This document shows, in pieces, positions 1 through 7,774 of a DNA stretch of 64,000 nucleotides. Numbering within the stretch: position 1 is the stretch's first letter; every line of letters begins with the position of its first letter. The notes under the pieces were generated by a model. It had not been told where the DNA came from and ran no database searches. It saw only the letters and a program-made list of their open reading frames with translations. Origin of the DNA: Demequina maris (GTDB taxonomy: Bacteria > Actinomycetota > Actinomycetes > Actinomycetales > Demequinaceae); assembly GCF_000971155.1 (NCBI RefSeq), contig NZ_BBLX01000005.1, forward strand, positions 1 through 64,000, written 5' to 3'. The position numbers and the translations under genes were made by a program.

Positions 1-1917
1 GGCGGCGGCCGCGCCGACGCCGACCGGCACGCGCGGCTCGGCGGGCACGGATGCGCGCTCGGGCTCGGGCACGGTGACCGGGGCGAAGCGCGGAGCCGCG
101 GCCGGCGCCTCGACGCGCACCGGCTCGGCGGCTCGGGCGGCCGCCGGGACGGGGACGGGGCGCGCCGGGCGGGCCGGCTCCGGCGCGACGGCCGGCACCG
201 ACGCGAGGACGGGCGCGAAGGACGGCAGCGGCTCCAGGGCGCGCGCCGCGATCGCGGCGGCCACCTCGGCCGGCCGTGCCACGACGACCGCGGGCTCCGG
301 CGGCGCCTCGGGAAGGACGATGCGGTCCGGCGTCACGCTCCGTCCGCGGCGCAGCGCGCGCGCCTCGCGCCGCGCGGCGAGGAGGAACGCGCCGAGGATG
401 ACGGTGTTCGTGACGTTCCACGCGGTCGCGAGCGTGAAGACGCCGTTGTTCCAGTCGCGCCATCCCGCGACGATCGACGTGAGGAACAGGAACACGAAGA
501 ACAGCACCTGCGGGACGATGAAGTTGAACGGCGAGCGTGCCTTGGTGCTGCCGGTCGAGACCCAACCGACGTCACGGTTGGTGAAGGCGTTGACGAGCGC
601 CTTGAGGTAGATGGGGAACGACACGGTCGCGAGCGTGAGCGTCTGCCAGCGGAAGGTGCCCAGCGTGAACCAGGCGAGGCCGATCTGCATGACGTAGAAG
701 CCCGCGTAGAACACCAGCCAGGTCGTCACGGAGATCGACAGCGCCATGGGGCGCAGGTCGAGATAGATCTCGAGCGGCGGCACCAGCAGGAGCAGCAGCG
801 GGGTGATGCCCGTGAGGTAGAACGTCGCCGTCACGAAGTACTGGATGCGCTGGTCCGCGGTGAGGTTGCGGCGCGGGCTCAGCGGGTTGTGGGTGAGCAT
901 GATCTCGAAGCCGCCGGTCGCCCAGCGCAGCTGCTGCTTCGCGTAGGCCTCGACCGTGTCGGGGGCGTCGCCGATCGCGAGCACCTCCGGGATGAACACG
1001 GTGCGCCAGCCCCGCTCGTGCAGCAGCAGGGACGTCCACACGTCCTCGGACTTCGAGTCGGTGTAGATCCCGCCGACGTCGTCGGTCGCGGCGCGCCGGA
1101 AGACCACGTTGGTCCCCACGCAGAACGCCGCGTTGAAGCGGTTCCTGCCGGGCTGGACGAAGCGGTAGAACACGGTCTGCATGTAGCCCGCGCCCTTGGC
1201 GATCGTCGTGTGGAGGTTGCCGTAGGTCTGCGGCGTCTGCACGAACGCGACCTTCTCGTCGGCGAAGAACGGCACCGTCTCGAGGAGGAATCGCCGGTCG
1301 GGCACGAAGTCCGCGTCGAAGACCGCGAAGAACTCGCCCTTGGCGAGCGTCAGCGCGTGGTTGATGTTGCCCGCCTTCGCGCCGGCGTTGGTGAGCCGGC
1401 GCACGTAGCGGGCGCCCAGCTCGGCGGCGAGGTCACGCACCTCGTCGCTGTGGCCGTCGTCGAGCACCCAGGTGCGGTGGCGGCCCTCGATCGCGAGCGC
1501 ACCCGCGACCGTGCGGCGCACGATGTCGATCGGTTCCCCGTACACCGTGACGAACACGTCGACCGTGATGCGCCTGCCCGCGAGCTGCATCGGCCAGTCG
1601 GTCGGGTCGCCGGTGGTCGAGCGCCCGAGCAGGGAGTCACGCGCCTGATGGAAGGCGAAGTCCCGCGGGTCGACGGTCCCCGCGAGGATCGTCCACATCG
1701 ACAGCAGCGCGTGGAAGACCAGCACCGACTCGGCGGAGATCACCAGCAGCCACGGGATCACGTCGCCGCGGTTGGCGGGGTTGAGGAGGAAGAACGAGTA
1801 TCCGAGGATCCCGATGGTCGCGAGGATCACCAGCAGCGTCATCACGGGGGAGGGCCCCGAGTGGCGCGCGGCGATCGGCGCGGGTGCGGGCGTGGGGGCG
1901 GCGTCGGGCGATCGCAT
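1..1917 (-). CDS. Cellulose-synthase-like family 2 glycosyltransferase (C-terminus cut by window edge)
   Basis: Processive inner-membrane glycosyltransferase that probably polymerises a surface or extracellular polysaccharide from a nucleotide sugar. The protein has two N-terminal membrane segments (about residues 25-80), then a GT-A domain with the metal-binding Asp-Ala-Asp at 201-203, an S-E-D-V-W motif where the catalytic TED/SED motif lies, and Gln-Leu-Arg-Trp at 329-332, the QxxRW acceptor-site motif of cellulose and hyaluronan synthases. Several more membrane helices follow, then a long Pro/Ala/Val-rich cytoplasmic tail that is still open at base 1, so the true end is outside the window. 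The ATG at 1917 is preceded by a promoter (2045-2075). Product identity is unknown: no PilZ domain or partner gene is visible here. Confidence 0.85.
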   Translation of the reverse strand, partial: MRSPDAAPTPAPAPIAARHSGPSPVMTLLVILATIGILGYSFFLLNPANRGDVIPWLLVISAESVLVFHALLSMWTILAGTVDPRDFAFHQARDSLLGRSTTGDPTDWPMQLAGRRITVDVFVTVYGEPIDIVRRTVAGALAIEGRHRTWVLDDGHSDEVRDLAAELGARYVRRLTNAGAKAGNINHALTLAKGEFFAVFDADFVPDRRFLLETVPFFADEKVAFVQTPQTYGNLHTTIAKGAGYMQTVFYRFVQPGRNRFNAAFCVGTNVVFRRAATDDVGGIYTDSKSEDVWTSLLLHERGWRTVFIPEVLAIGDAPDTVEAYAKQQLRWATGGFEIMLTHNPLSPRRNLTADQRIQYFVTATFYLTGITPLLLLLVPPLEIYLDLRPMALSISVTTWLVFYAGFYVMQIGLAWFTLGTFRWQTLTLATVSFPIYLKALVNAFTNRDVGWVSTGSTKARSPFNFIVPQVLFFVFLFLTSIVAGWRDWNNGVFTLATAWNVTNTVILGAFLLAARREARALRRGRSVTPDRIVLPEAPPEPAVVVARPAEVAAAIAARALEPLPSFAPVLASVPAVAPEPARPARPVPVPAAARAAEPVRVEAPAAAPRFAPVTVPEPERASVPAEPRVPVGVGAAAA

Positions 1918-2044
1918 GATCGGCTCCTCTGGTCGCACGCGAGTGGTCGCGCGGGCGGGCGGGGGGCTCGGATCGGCGACTGTGGCGATGGCGCACCCGG
2001 GACGGGGCACCCTGCGGGTCGTTCATGGTCTCGCTGGCGAAGCC

Positions 2045-2075
2045 ACTGTAGTCACGAAACGGACGAATCGGTCAA
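2045..2075 (-). promoter_or_regulatory. Putative sigma-70-type promoter of the glycosyltransferase
   Basis: On the minus strand TTGACC (2070-2075) is followed after 19 bases by TACAGT (2045-2050). The spacer is slightly long. It lies about 130 bases upstream of the glycosyltransferase ATG in an otherwise gene-free gap. Confidence 0.45.
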
Positions 2076-2092
2076 GTGATTCCGGAAGTTGC

Positions 2093-2122
2093 GATCGTTC
2101 GCGCCGATCGCGGCGCACGATC
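2093..2122 (-). terminator. Stem-loop downstream of cysH
   Basis: Two stacked stems, GATCGT/ACGATC outside and GCGCCG/CGGCGC inside, with loop ATCG. It lies 7 bases after the cysH stop and is the likely end of the sir-cysH transcript. There is no U tract, as usual in this genome. Confidence 0.55.
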
Positions 2123-2128
2123 AGGGCG

Positions 2129-2857
2129 TCACGCGACGTGGATGCCGCACTCCGTCTTGTCCTGCCCCGACCACCGTCCGGCGCGGCGGTCCTCGCCCGG
2201 GGCGACCTGCCGCGTGCACGGCCAGCAGCCGATGCTGGGGTACCCCTGGGCGACCAGCGGGTTGCGGGGGAGGCCGTTGCGGTCCTCGTAGGACTCGACC
2301 GCCGCATCGTCCCAGAGCGCGAGCGGGTTGATCTTGACGAGCCCGTGCTTCGCGTCCCACGACACGACGGGCAGCTCGGACCGGGTGATCGCGTCGACGC
2401 GGCGCGCGCCCGTGACCCACGCCGTGTACCCCTCGAGCGCCCGGCGCAGCGGGTCGACCTTGCGCAGCTGGCAGCACAGGCCCGGGTCGCGCGCGAAGAG
2501 ATCCTTGCCGTGCTCGGCGTCCTGCTCCGCGACCGTGCGCTCGGGGGTCACGTCGACGATCGTGATGGGGAACGATGCGGCGGCCGCGTCCCGCGTCGCG
2601 AGCGTCTCCTGGAAGTGGTAGCCGGTCTCGAGGAACAGGACGTCGACGCCCTCGAGGCGCGTCCCGAACAGGTGGGGCAGGATCGTGTCCTGCATCGAGG
2701 CGGCGACGGCGAGGTCGTGCCCGAAGGTCGCGACCGCCCAGTCCGCGACGTGCTCGGCGGAGGCGGAGAGCAGTCGCGCGTTGACGTCGGCGCACGTCTC
2801 CGCGTTCCACTCGGCGGGGTTGAGCAGCGTCAGCGACGCCGCTCCCGACAGGTTCAT
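2129..2857 (-). CDS. cysH: Phosphoadenylyl-/adenylyl-sulfate reductase
   Basis: Cytoplasmic thiol-dependent reductase that converts APS (or PAPS) to sulfite, the first reductive step of sulfate assimilation. The 242-residue protein carries the Cys-Cys pair at 128-129 and Cys211/Cys214 (G-C-W-P-C-T), the four [4Fe-4S] ligands that mark the APS-reducing bacterial type. The catalytic Cys237 is in the C-terminal E-C-G-I-H motif. By family knowledge cluster-containing enzymes usually act on APS, so APS reductase is the better guess. Its ATG overlaps the sir stop codon by four bases, indicating translational coupling in a sir-cysH operon. Confidence 0.95.
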   Translation of the reverse strand: MNLSGAASLTLLNPAEWNAETCADVNARLLSASAEHVADWAVATFGHDLAVAASMQDTILPHLFGTRLEGVDVLFLETGYHFQETLATRDAAAASFPITIVDVTPERTVAEQDAEHGKDLFARDPGLCCQLRKVDPLRRALEGYTAWVTGARRVDAITRSELPVVSWDAKHGLVKINPLALWDDAAVESYEDRNGLPRNPLVAQGYPSIGCWPCTRQVAPGEDRRAGRWSGQDKTECGIHVA

Positions 2858-4641
2858 CGGATCAGCTCCTCATCCACCCGGAAGGCCCAGTCGGCGAACT
2901 GCTCGCCGGCCTCGCGCGTCGCGAGGTAGTTCCGGGTCACGCGCTCGACGTACTCCGGCATGCCGTGCTGCGTGACCTTGTGCGCGCGGATCTTGCGACC
3001 GAAGTCGTTGTCCTCGCCACGGCCGAGGCGGCCGCCGAGGTGCACCTGGAAGCCGGGCACCTGCTCGCCCGACTCCTCGTCGAGGACCAGCTGACCCTTG
3101 AAGCCGATGTCCGCGACCTGGATGCGCGCGCACGAGTTGGGGCAGCCGTTGACGTGGACGGTGATGGGGGAGTCGAGCGTGGGGAAGGCCGCGTCGAGCG
3201 TCTTCACCACCTCGCGGGCCGTGGCCTTCGTCTCGACGATCGCGAGCTTGCAGTACTCGATCCCGGTGCAGGCCATGACGTTGCGCGCGAACTCGCCGGG
3301 CTGCGCCTCGAGCTCGAGAGCCCGCAGCCCGTTGACCACGTCGTTGACCTTGTCCTTGGGCACGTCGAGGATGAGGATCTTCTGCAGCGGCGTGAGCCGG
3401 ATCCGGTCGGAGCCCGCGGCCTCGGCGATGTCGGCGATCGCGGCGAGCTTGACGCCCGAGATGCGGCCCGCGACGGGGGCGGCGCCGATGTAGAAGCGGC
3501 CGTCCTTCTGCTCGTGGATGCCGACGTGGTCGCCGCGGTCGCCCGGCTTCGCGACCTCGGGGCCCGGGCCGTCGGGCAGCTTCCAGCCGAGGTAGTCGTC
3601 CTCGAGCACCTGGCGGAACTTCTCCGCGCCCCACGCCTTCACGAGGAACTTGAGGCGGGCCCGGGTGCGGAGGCGACGGTAGCCGTGGTCGCGGAAGATC
3701 CCGATGACGCCGGCCCACACGTCCGGCACCTTCGCGGGCTCGACGAAGGCGCCGAGGCGCTGGCCCAGGTGCGGGTTGATGCTGAGGCCGCCGCCGACCC
3801 ACAGGTCGTAGCCGAGCCCCAGCTCGGGGTGCTCGACCGCGACGAACGCGATGTCCTGCACCTCGTGCACGATGTCCGGGATGCGGGTGCCGGAGATCGC
3901 GGACTTGAACTTGCGCGGCAGGTTCGAGAACTCGGGGTTGCCGATGCCGCGGTCGATGATCGCCTGGATCTGCGGGGTCGGGTCGAGCAGCTCGTCCTTG
4001 GCGACGCCCGCGACGGGCGAGCCGAGGATGACGCGGGGGCTGTCGCCGCAGGCCTCGGTGGTGAACAGGCCCACCTCCTCGACGCGGCGGAAGATCTCGG
4101 GGACGTCCTCGATGCGGATCCAGTGGAGCTGGATGTTCTGGCGGTCCGACACGTCGGCGGTGTCCCGACCGAACTCCTGCGAGATCCCCGCGATCGCGCG
4201 GGCCTGGGCGACCGACAGCTGGCCGCCGTCGGAGCGGACCCGGAGCATGAAGTACTCGTCGTCCAGCTGGTGCGGCTCGAGCACCGCGGTCCGGCCGCCG
4301 TCGATCCCGGGCCGGCGCTGCGTGTACAGCCCCCACCAGCGGAAGCGGCCGCGCAGGTCGGTCGGCGGGATCGACCAGAAGCCCCACTTCGAGTACATGG
4401 TCTCGATGCGGTGGCGGACCTCGAGCGGGTCCGCGGTCGCCTTGAACTCCTCGTTCGGGTTGAGCGGGGTGCGGTCGCCCGCGGCCCACTGGCCGTCCTT
4501 CGAGGCGGTGTTCTTGCGGGCCGCCGCCTCGCGGGTGCGGATGAGGCGGGCCTCCTCGCGCTGGCGGCGACGCTCGTCGGCCTCCGTGGCGCCCTGCGGG
4601 GCAGGGGGGACGGCACCGGTGTGGTCTGTCGTGGTGCTCAC
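2854..4641 (-). CDS. sir: Ferredoxin-dependent assimilatory sulfite reductase
   Basis: Six-electron reduction of sulfite to sulfide using siroheme and a [4Fe-4S] cluster, with ferredoxin as donor. The 595-residue protein has the duplicated nitrite/sulfite reductase fold. Cluster ligands are visible as Cys458-x5-Cys464 (C-T-G-I-E-Y-C) and Cys500-x3-Cys504 (N-G-C-P-N-S-C), the standard C-x5-C...C-x3-C pattern. Start is GTG at 4641 with an AGGAG ribosome site. It is first in the operon with cysH. fprA (7775) in the same neighbourhood can deliver electrons to the ferredoxin. Assimilatory nitrite reductase is the alternative, but adjacency to cysH favours sulfite. Confidence 0.93.
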   Translation of the reverse strand: MSTTTDHTGAVPPAPQGATEADERRRQREEARLIRTREAAARKNTASKDGQWAAGDRTPLNPNEEFKATADPLEVRHRIETMYSKWGFWSIPPTDLRGRFRWWGLYTQRRPGIDGGRTAVLEPHQLDDEYFMLRVRSDGGQLSVAQARAIAGISQEFGRDTADVSDRQNIQLHWIRIEDVPEIFRRVEEVGLFTTEACGDSPRVILGSPVAGVAKDELLDPTPQIQAIIDRGIGNPEFSNLPRKFKSAISGTRIPDIVHEVQDIAFVAVEHPELGLGYDLWVGGGLSINPHLGQRLGAFVEPAKVPDVWAGVIGIFRDHGYRRLRTRARLKFLVKAWGAEKFRQVLEDDYLGWKLPDGPGPEVAKPGDRGDHVGIHEQKDGRFYIGAAPVAGRISGVKLAAIADIAEAAGSDRIRLTPLQKILILDVPKDKVNDVVNGLRALELEAQPGEFARNVMACTGIEYCKLAIVETKATAREVVKTLDAAFPTLDSPITVHVNGCPNSCARIQVADIGFKGQLVLDEESGEQVPGFQVHLGGRLGRGEDNDFGRKIRAHKVTQHGMPEYVERVTRNYLATREAGEQFADWAFRVDEELIR

Positions 4642-4817
4642 TGCTGCTCCTGTGGGTGTCGGGGCGGGAGCTGCGGCGTGACGAGGTTGCGCTCGTCAGG
4701 CCGAGCGCCCTGGATGGATGGAGAGGTCGATCCGTGGGCGTCTCAGGCCGACAGACACATGGCACAGCAAACGCGGCACTGGAGTGCACGCTGGTTCGCC
4801 GAGATCGCCATGGCCGA

Positions 4818-4834
4818 GATGATGACACATCATC
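4818..4834. promoter_or_regulatory. Palindromic operator candidate upstream of sir
   Basis: GATGATG-ACA-CATCATC, a perfect inverted repeat with 7-base arms. It is AT-rich in a GC-rich gap and lies about 180 bases upstream of the sir GTG. The shape suits a dimeric regulator of sulfur assimilation, but the regulator is not identified. Confidence 0.4.
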
Positions 4835-4871
4835 CGGGACCTTGGGAACCCCTCCGGGTCCGAACCGTGTG

Positions 4872-4917
4872 CTATCAGGGAGGGCGCCTACCAGGCAATA
4901 TGCCCCCGGGGGTGTGC
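4872..4917 (+). repeat. Conserved intergenic element, copy A
   Basis: Shares with 7601-7648, in the same order and spacing apart from two bases, the blocks CTAT, GGAGGGC, CTACCAG, ATGCCCCC and GGGGTGTGC. Both copies lie on the plus strand 115-130 bases before a rightward gene (here the DUF4037 gene). Function unknown; a regulatory site or leader RNA is the natural reading. Confidence 0.5.
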
Positions 4918-5032
4918 AGGGGCGGGGCCTTCGGCCCGGTCCGCGCGTGCCGCCGCGACCTACCATCGCGAGGGTGGCGCCGTGTGCGTCGCACCCCTTC
5001 TGACGTCTCCCGGAACCCGAGGACCAGCGACG

Positions 5033-6943
5033 ATGGACTCAGCCGCGGCCGCCTTCGACCCCGCCGCCTTCCTGCGCGGGCTCGACGCGCTCCACGCCGG
5101 CGGCTATGGCCCCGACGCGATCGAGGGGTACCTGGGCGACGCGCTCGCGACGGCGGGCGACGACCCCGCGGCCCGGCTCCAGATCCTCAACGAGGCGATG
5201 GGCCACCATCGCGCCGTGAGCCGGCACGACGACGCGCTCCGCGAGGCGGCGGAGGCGCTCGCCCTCGTCGAACGGCTCGGGCTCGCGGGCACCGAGGCCC
5301 ACGCGACCACCCTCGTCAACGCGGCGACCGCGCATCGTGCCGCCGGGCGGCAGGAGGAGGCGCTCGCGCTCTACGGCGACGCGCGCGCGGCCGCCGCGCG
5401 GGCCTACCCTGCGGGTGACCGCCGGCTCGCAGCGCTGCGCAACAACCTCGCGCTCGCGCTGGGGGAGAGCGGCGACCATGCGGGGGCGCGCGACGAGCTG
5501 GCCGCGGCGCTCGCGATCCTCGAGTCCGCGTCGGTGGACCCCGGCACGGACCTCGACATCGCCGCCACACGCTCCAACCTCGCGCTCGAGTGCCTGGCGC
5601 TCGGCCTCGAGGACGAGGCACGGGCCCACACCGGCGCCGCGCTGGCCATCGTGCGCGCCGGCGGCCACCGCGAGGACCCTCATGCGGCCGCGATGCTCGC
5701 GAGCCACGCGCAGGCCTGCCTGCTCGCGGGCCGCCCCGCCGAGGCCGTCGACCTCTACGCCGAGGCGCTCGCGATCGTGGCGCGCGCGTACGGCGAGGGC
5801 TCCGACGCCCACGCGATCACCGCCGACAACCTCGCGGCCGCGCGCCGCGCCCTGGCCGCGACGGGGCCCGCGGGGAGCGGGCCGGCGGACGCTGCGCCCG
5901 CCGCCGCATCGTCCCCGCCGGAGGCGGTGCCCGCCGGCCTCACGGGCATGGACCTCGCCCGCGAGCTGTGGGAGGACCACGTGCGGCCGATGCTGGCCGA
6001 GCGTTACCCCGCGCACCGCGGACGCATCGCGGCCGGCCTCGTCGGCCACGGGTCCGAGTGCTACGGCTTCGACGACGCCCTCTCCCGCGACCACGACTTC
6101 GGCCCGGGCCTGTGCCTGTGGCTCACCGCCGCGGACCACGCCGAGATCGGCGCCGCGCTGCAGGCGGACTACGACGCGCTGCCCGCCGTGCTCCACGGCA
6201 TCGGACCGCGGGTCGCGACCGCGAGGGCCCAGGGGGCAGGGCGGCGCGTCGGCGTGTTCGAGATCGGGGAGTTCTTCACCTCCGTCGCGGGGCGGCCCGA
6301 GGCGCCGGCCGCGACCAGCCCCCACGAGTGGATGATGCTCGACGAGGCGACGCTCGCGGCCGCCACCAACGGCGTGGTGCTCTCGGACCCGCTCGGCGCG
6401 TTCAGCGCCGTCCGCAACGGCTTCCGCCGGATGCCCGAGGACGTGCGTCTCGCGCGGATCGCGCAGCGCGTCGGGATGGTCGCGCAGGCGGGCCAGTACA
6501 ACGTGCCCCGGATGCTCGACCGTGGGGACGGAGAGGCCGCATGGCTCGCGGTGGGCGAGCTCGAGCGCGCCGCCGCCTCGCTCGTGCTCCTGCTCAACGG
6601 GCCCAACGCGGCGGGGTACCTGCCGTACTACAAGTGGCGCTTCGCGGCGCTGCGCCGCCTCGCCGCGCGCCCGGCCTCGCGCCTGCCCGAGGTGCATCGC
6701 GACCTGTCCGAGATCCTCCGCCTGGCCTCCGCCGCGTGCCTCGGCGGCGCCGGCTTCGGCGAGGGCGGCGCCGGCGCGGGTCCCGCGCGCGAGCGGCTCG
6801 AGGCCGCCATCGAGCGGATGTCCGCGCGCTTCGTCGCCGAGCTCCGCGCGCAGGGGCTGTCGCGCTCGGACGCGACCTTCCTCGAGCACCACCGCGGCGA
6901 GGTGCAGTCCCGCATCCGCGACCCGTGGCTGAGGGCGCTGTGA
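5033..6943 (+). CDS. TPR-repeat protein with C-terminal DUF4037 (nucleotidyltransferase-like) domain
   Basis: Function unknown. Residues about 20-300 are Ala-rich helical repeats of the tetratricopeptide type (recurring N-L-A-L and A-x-x-x-Y-x-x-A-L-A patterns). A Pro/Ala linker (about 285-310) follows. The C-terminal half has the DUF4037 signature near residues 338-358: Gly-His-Gly-Ser-Glu-Cys-Tyr-Gly-Phe, then Ser-Arg-Asp-His-Asp-Phe-Gly. That Gly-Ser plus Asp-x-Asp arrangement resembles a nucleotidyltransferase active site, which is an inference. I chose ATG 5033 over an upstream in-frame ATG at 4982 because the extra 17 residues look non-coding. Its stop overlaps the next gene's GTG by four bases, so the two are coupled. 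Confidence 0.8.
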   Translation: MDSAAAAFDPAAFLRGLDALHAGGYGPDAIEGYLGDALATAGDDPAARLQILNEAMGHHRAVSRHDDALREAAEALALVERLGLAGTEAHATTLVNAATAHRAAGRQEEALALYGDARAAAARAYPAGDRRLAALRNNLALALGESGDHAGARDELAAALAILESASVDPGTDLDIAATRSNLALECLALGLEDEARAHTGAALAIVRAGGHREDPHAAAMLASHAQACLLAGRPAEAVDLYAEALAIVARAYGEGSDAHAITADNLAAARRALAATGPAGSGPADAAPAAASSPPEAVPAGLTGMDLARELWEDHVRPMLAERYPAHRGRIAAGLVGHGSECYGFDDALSRDHDFGPGLCLWLTAADHAEIGAALQADYDALPAVLHGIGPRVATARAQGAGRRVGVFEIGEFFTSVAGRPEAPAATSPHEWMMLDEATLAAATNGVVLSDPLGAFSAVRNGFRRMPEDVRLARIAQRVGMVAQAGQYNVPRMLDRGDGEAAWLAVGELERAAASLVLLLNGPNAAGYLPYYKWRFAALRRLAARPASRLPEVHRDLSEILRLASAACLGGAGFGEGGAGAGPARERLEAAIERMSARFVAELRAQGLSRSDATFLEHHRGEVQSRIRDPWLRAL

Positions 6944-7572
6944 GCGGGGACGAGGCGGCACGGCTCGCCAAGGCCGAGGCGGTGGTGCGCCACGAGTTCG
7001 CCCAGTTCCAGCACGTGCGCGGCGAGGACGGCCGCGCCGACTGCCAGGACGACTGGCCGACGTTCCGCGCGATGCGCCTCAGCCAGTTCCTCGAGTGGAC
7101 GCCCCGGCTGCTCGACAGCTACGCCGACGACCTCGACGTCGCCGACGCGACCGGCCGGAACCTGCTGACCGAGAAGTACGCGCGGATGATGCGCTCGACC
7201 GCCCCCGAGCGCTACGCGCGCGACATCGCGCCGCACCTGCCGCCGCTGTCGTCGACGCGCGTCGCCCTGCAGGAGCGCATTGTCGCCACCCAGGTGGCGT
7301 GGGCGCGCGACTTCCGCACGCGGTACCCGCGCCTGGGCGCGGGCATGCGGGTGCTCACGACCTCCGAGGACACGGCGGACGCGACGTCGCTCGAGACGTA
7401 CCTGCGCGGCGAGCTCGGGACCTACTCGACGCGCACCCTCCGGCTCTACGCCGAGCTGGTCGACGGCGTCGCCGCCGCCGGCGGGAACCTCACCGAACGC
7501 GCCGTCGCGCGCACCGCCGGCTACGCCGGATTCGCGGATCTCGAGGCCGCCGAGGAGGCGCAGCGCGGCTGA
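6940..7572 (+). CDS. DUF4125 family protein
   Basis: 210-residue cytoplasmic protein of unknown function. It has no signal peptide or membrane segment. Features consistent with DUF4125 are the E-x-x-x-F-x-x-V-x-x-E start region, a central Leu-Glu-Trp motif (S-Q-F-L-E-W) and Asn-Leu-Leu-Thr-Glu-Lys-Tyr-Ala-Arg-Met-Met. DUF4125 proteins are known as frequent neighbours or fusion partners of DUF4037 proteins, and here the GTG start overlaps the stop of the DUF4037 gene (GTGA). The two products probably act together. The family call rests on recalled pattern only. Confidence 0.7.
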   Translation: MSGDEAARLAKAEAVVRHEFAQFQHVRGEDGRADCQDDWPTFRAMRLSQFLEWTPRLLDSYADDLDVADATGRNLLTEKYARMMRSTAPERYARDIAPHLPPLSSTRVALQERIVATQVAWARDFRTRYPRLGAGMRVLTTSEDTADATSLETYLRGELGTYSTRTLRLYAELVDGVAAAGGNLTERAVARTAGYAGFADLEAAEEAQRG

Positions 7573-7600
7573 TCGCGGCGCCGTCGCGGCCCCGTCCGTC

Positions 7601-7648
7601 CTATACCCTGGAGGGCATCTACCAGCCGTGATGCCCCCAGGGGTGTGC
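7601..7648 (+). repeat. Conserved intergenic element, copy B
   Basis: Second copy of the element at 4872-4917, about 130 bases before the fprA GTG. In this copy GGGCAT (7613-7618) can pair with ATGCCC (7630-7635), so it could also be an RNA hairpin. It lies just upstream of the fprA promoter (7660-7691). Confidence 0.5.
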
Positions 7649-7659
7649 GCCCGCGGGGG

Positions 7660-7691
7660 TTGACGAGAGGCCCGGTCGCCGTGTCTATACT
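7660..7691 (+). promoter_or_regulatory. Putative fprA promoter
   Basis: TTGACG (7660-7665) and TATACT (7686-7691) with a 20-base spacer. Both hexamers are close to consensus, but the spacer is long. The predicted leader is about 80 bases with a small CGCCC/GGGCG hairpin. Confidence 0.5.
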
Positions 7692-7774
7692 CTGGTGGCG
7701 TTCGCCCGGAGCGGGCGTGGCGAGCAGCGCACCCCTCCCCGGAATCCCCGCCCAGCAACTCTGAGGAGACCGCC

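Larger units (their letters stand above)
4642..5032. promoter_or_regulatory. Divergent intergenic region between sir and the DUF4037 gene
   Basis: 391 bases without a gene, less GC-rich than its surroundings in the 4730-4890 part. It must contain the sir-cysH promoter (leftward) and the DUF4037-gene promoter (rightward). Two structured sites are listed separately: a palindrome at 4818-4834 and an element at 4872-4917 that recurs before fprA. No SAM riboswitch or T-box core was recognised. Confidence 0.6.

Noticed and set aside
889-2929. Rightward open frames across the glycosyltransferase and cysH
   Set aside because: Mirror frames of clearly recognisable leftward genes with complete catalytic motifs.
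4901-4917. Definite CsoR/CstR operator
   Set aside because: C-run/G-run symmetry is suggestive, but such runs are frequent in this DNA and no regulator gene is in the window.
4642-5032. SAM riboswitch or cysteine T-box upstream of sir-cysH
   Set aside because: No matching core or specifier/antiterminator elements were seen.
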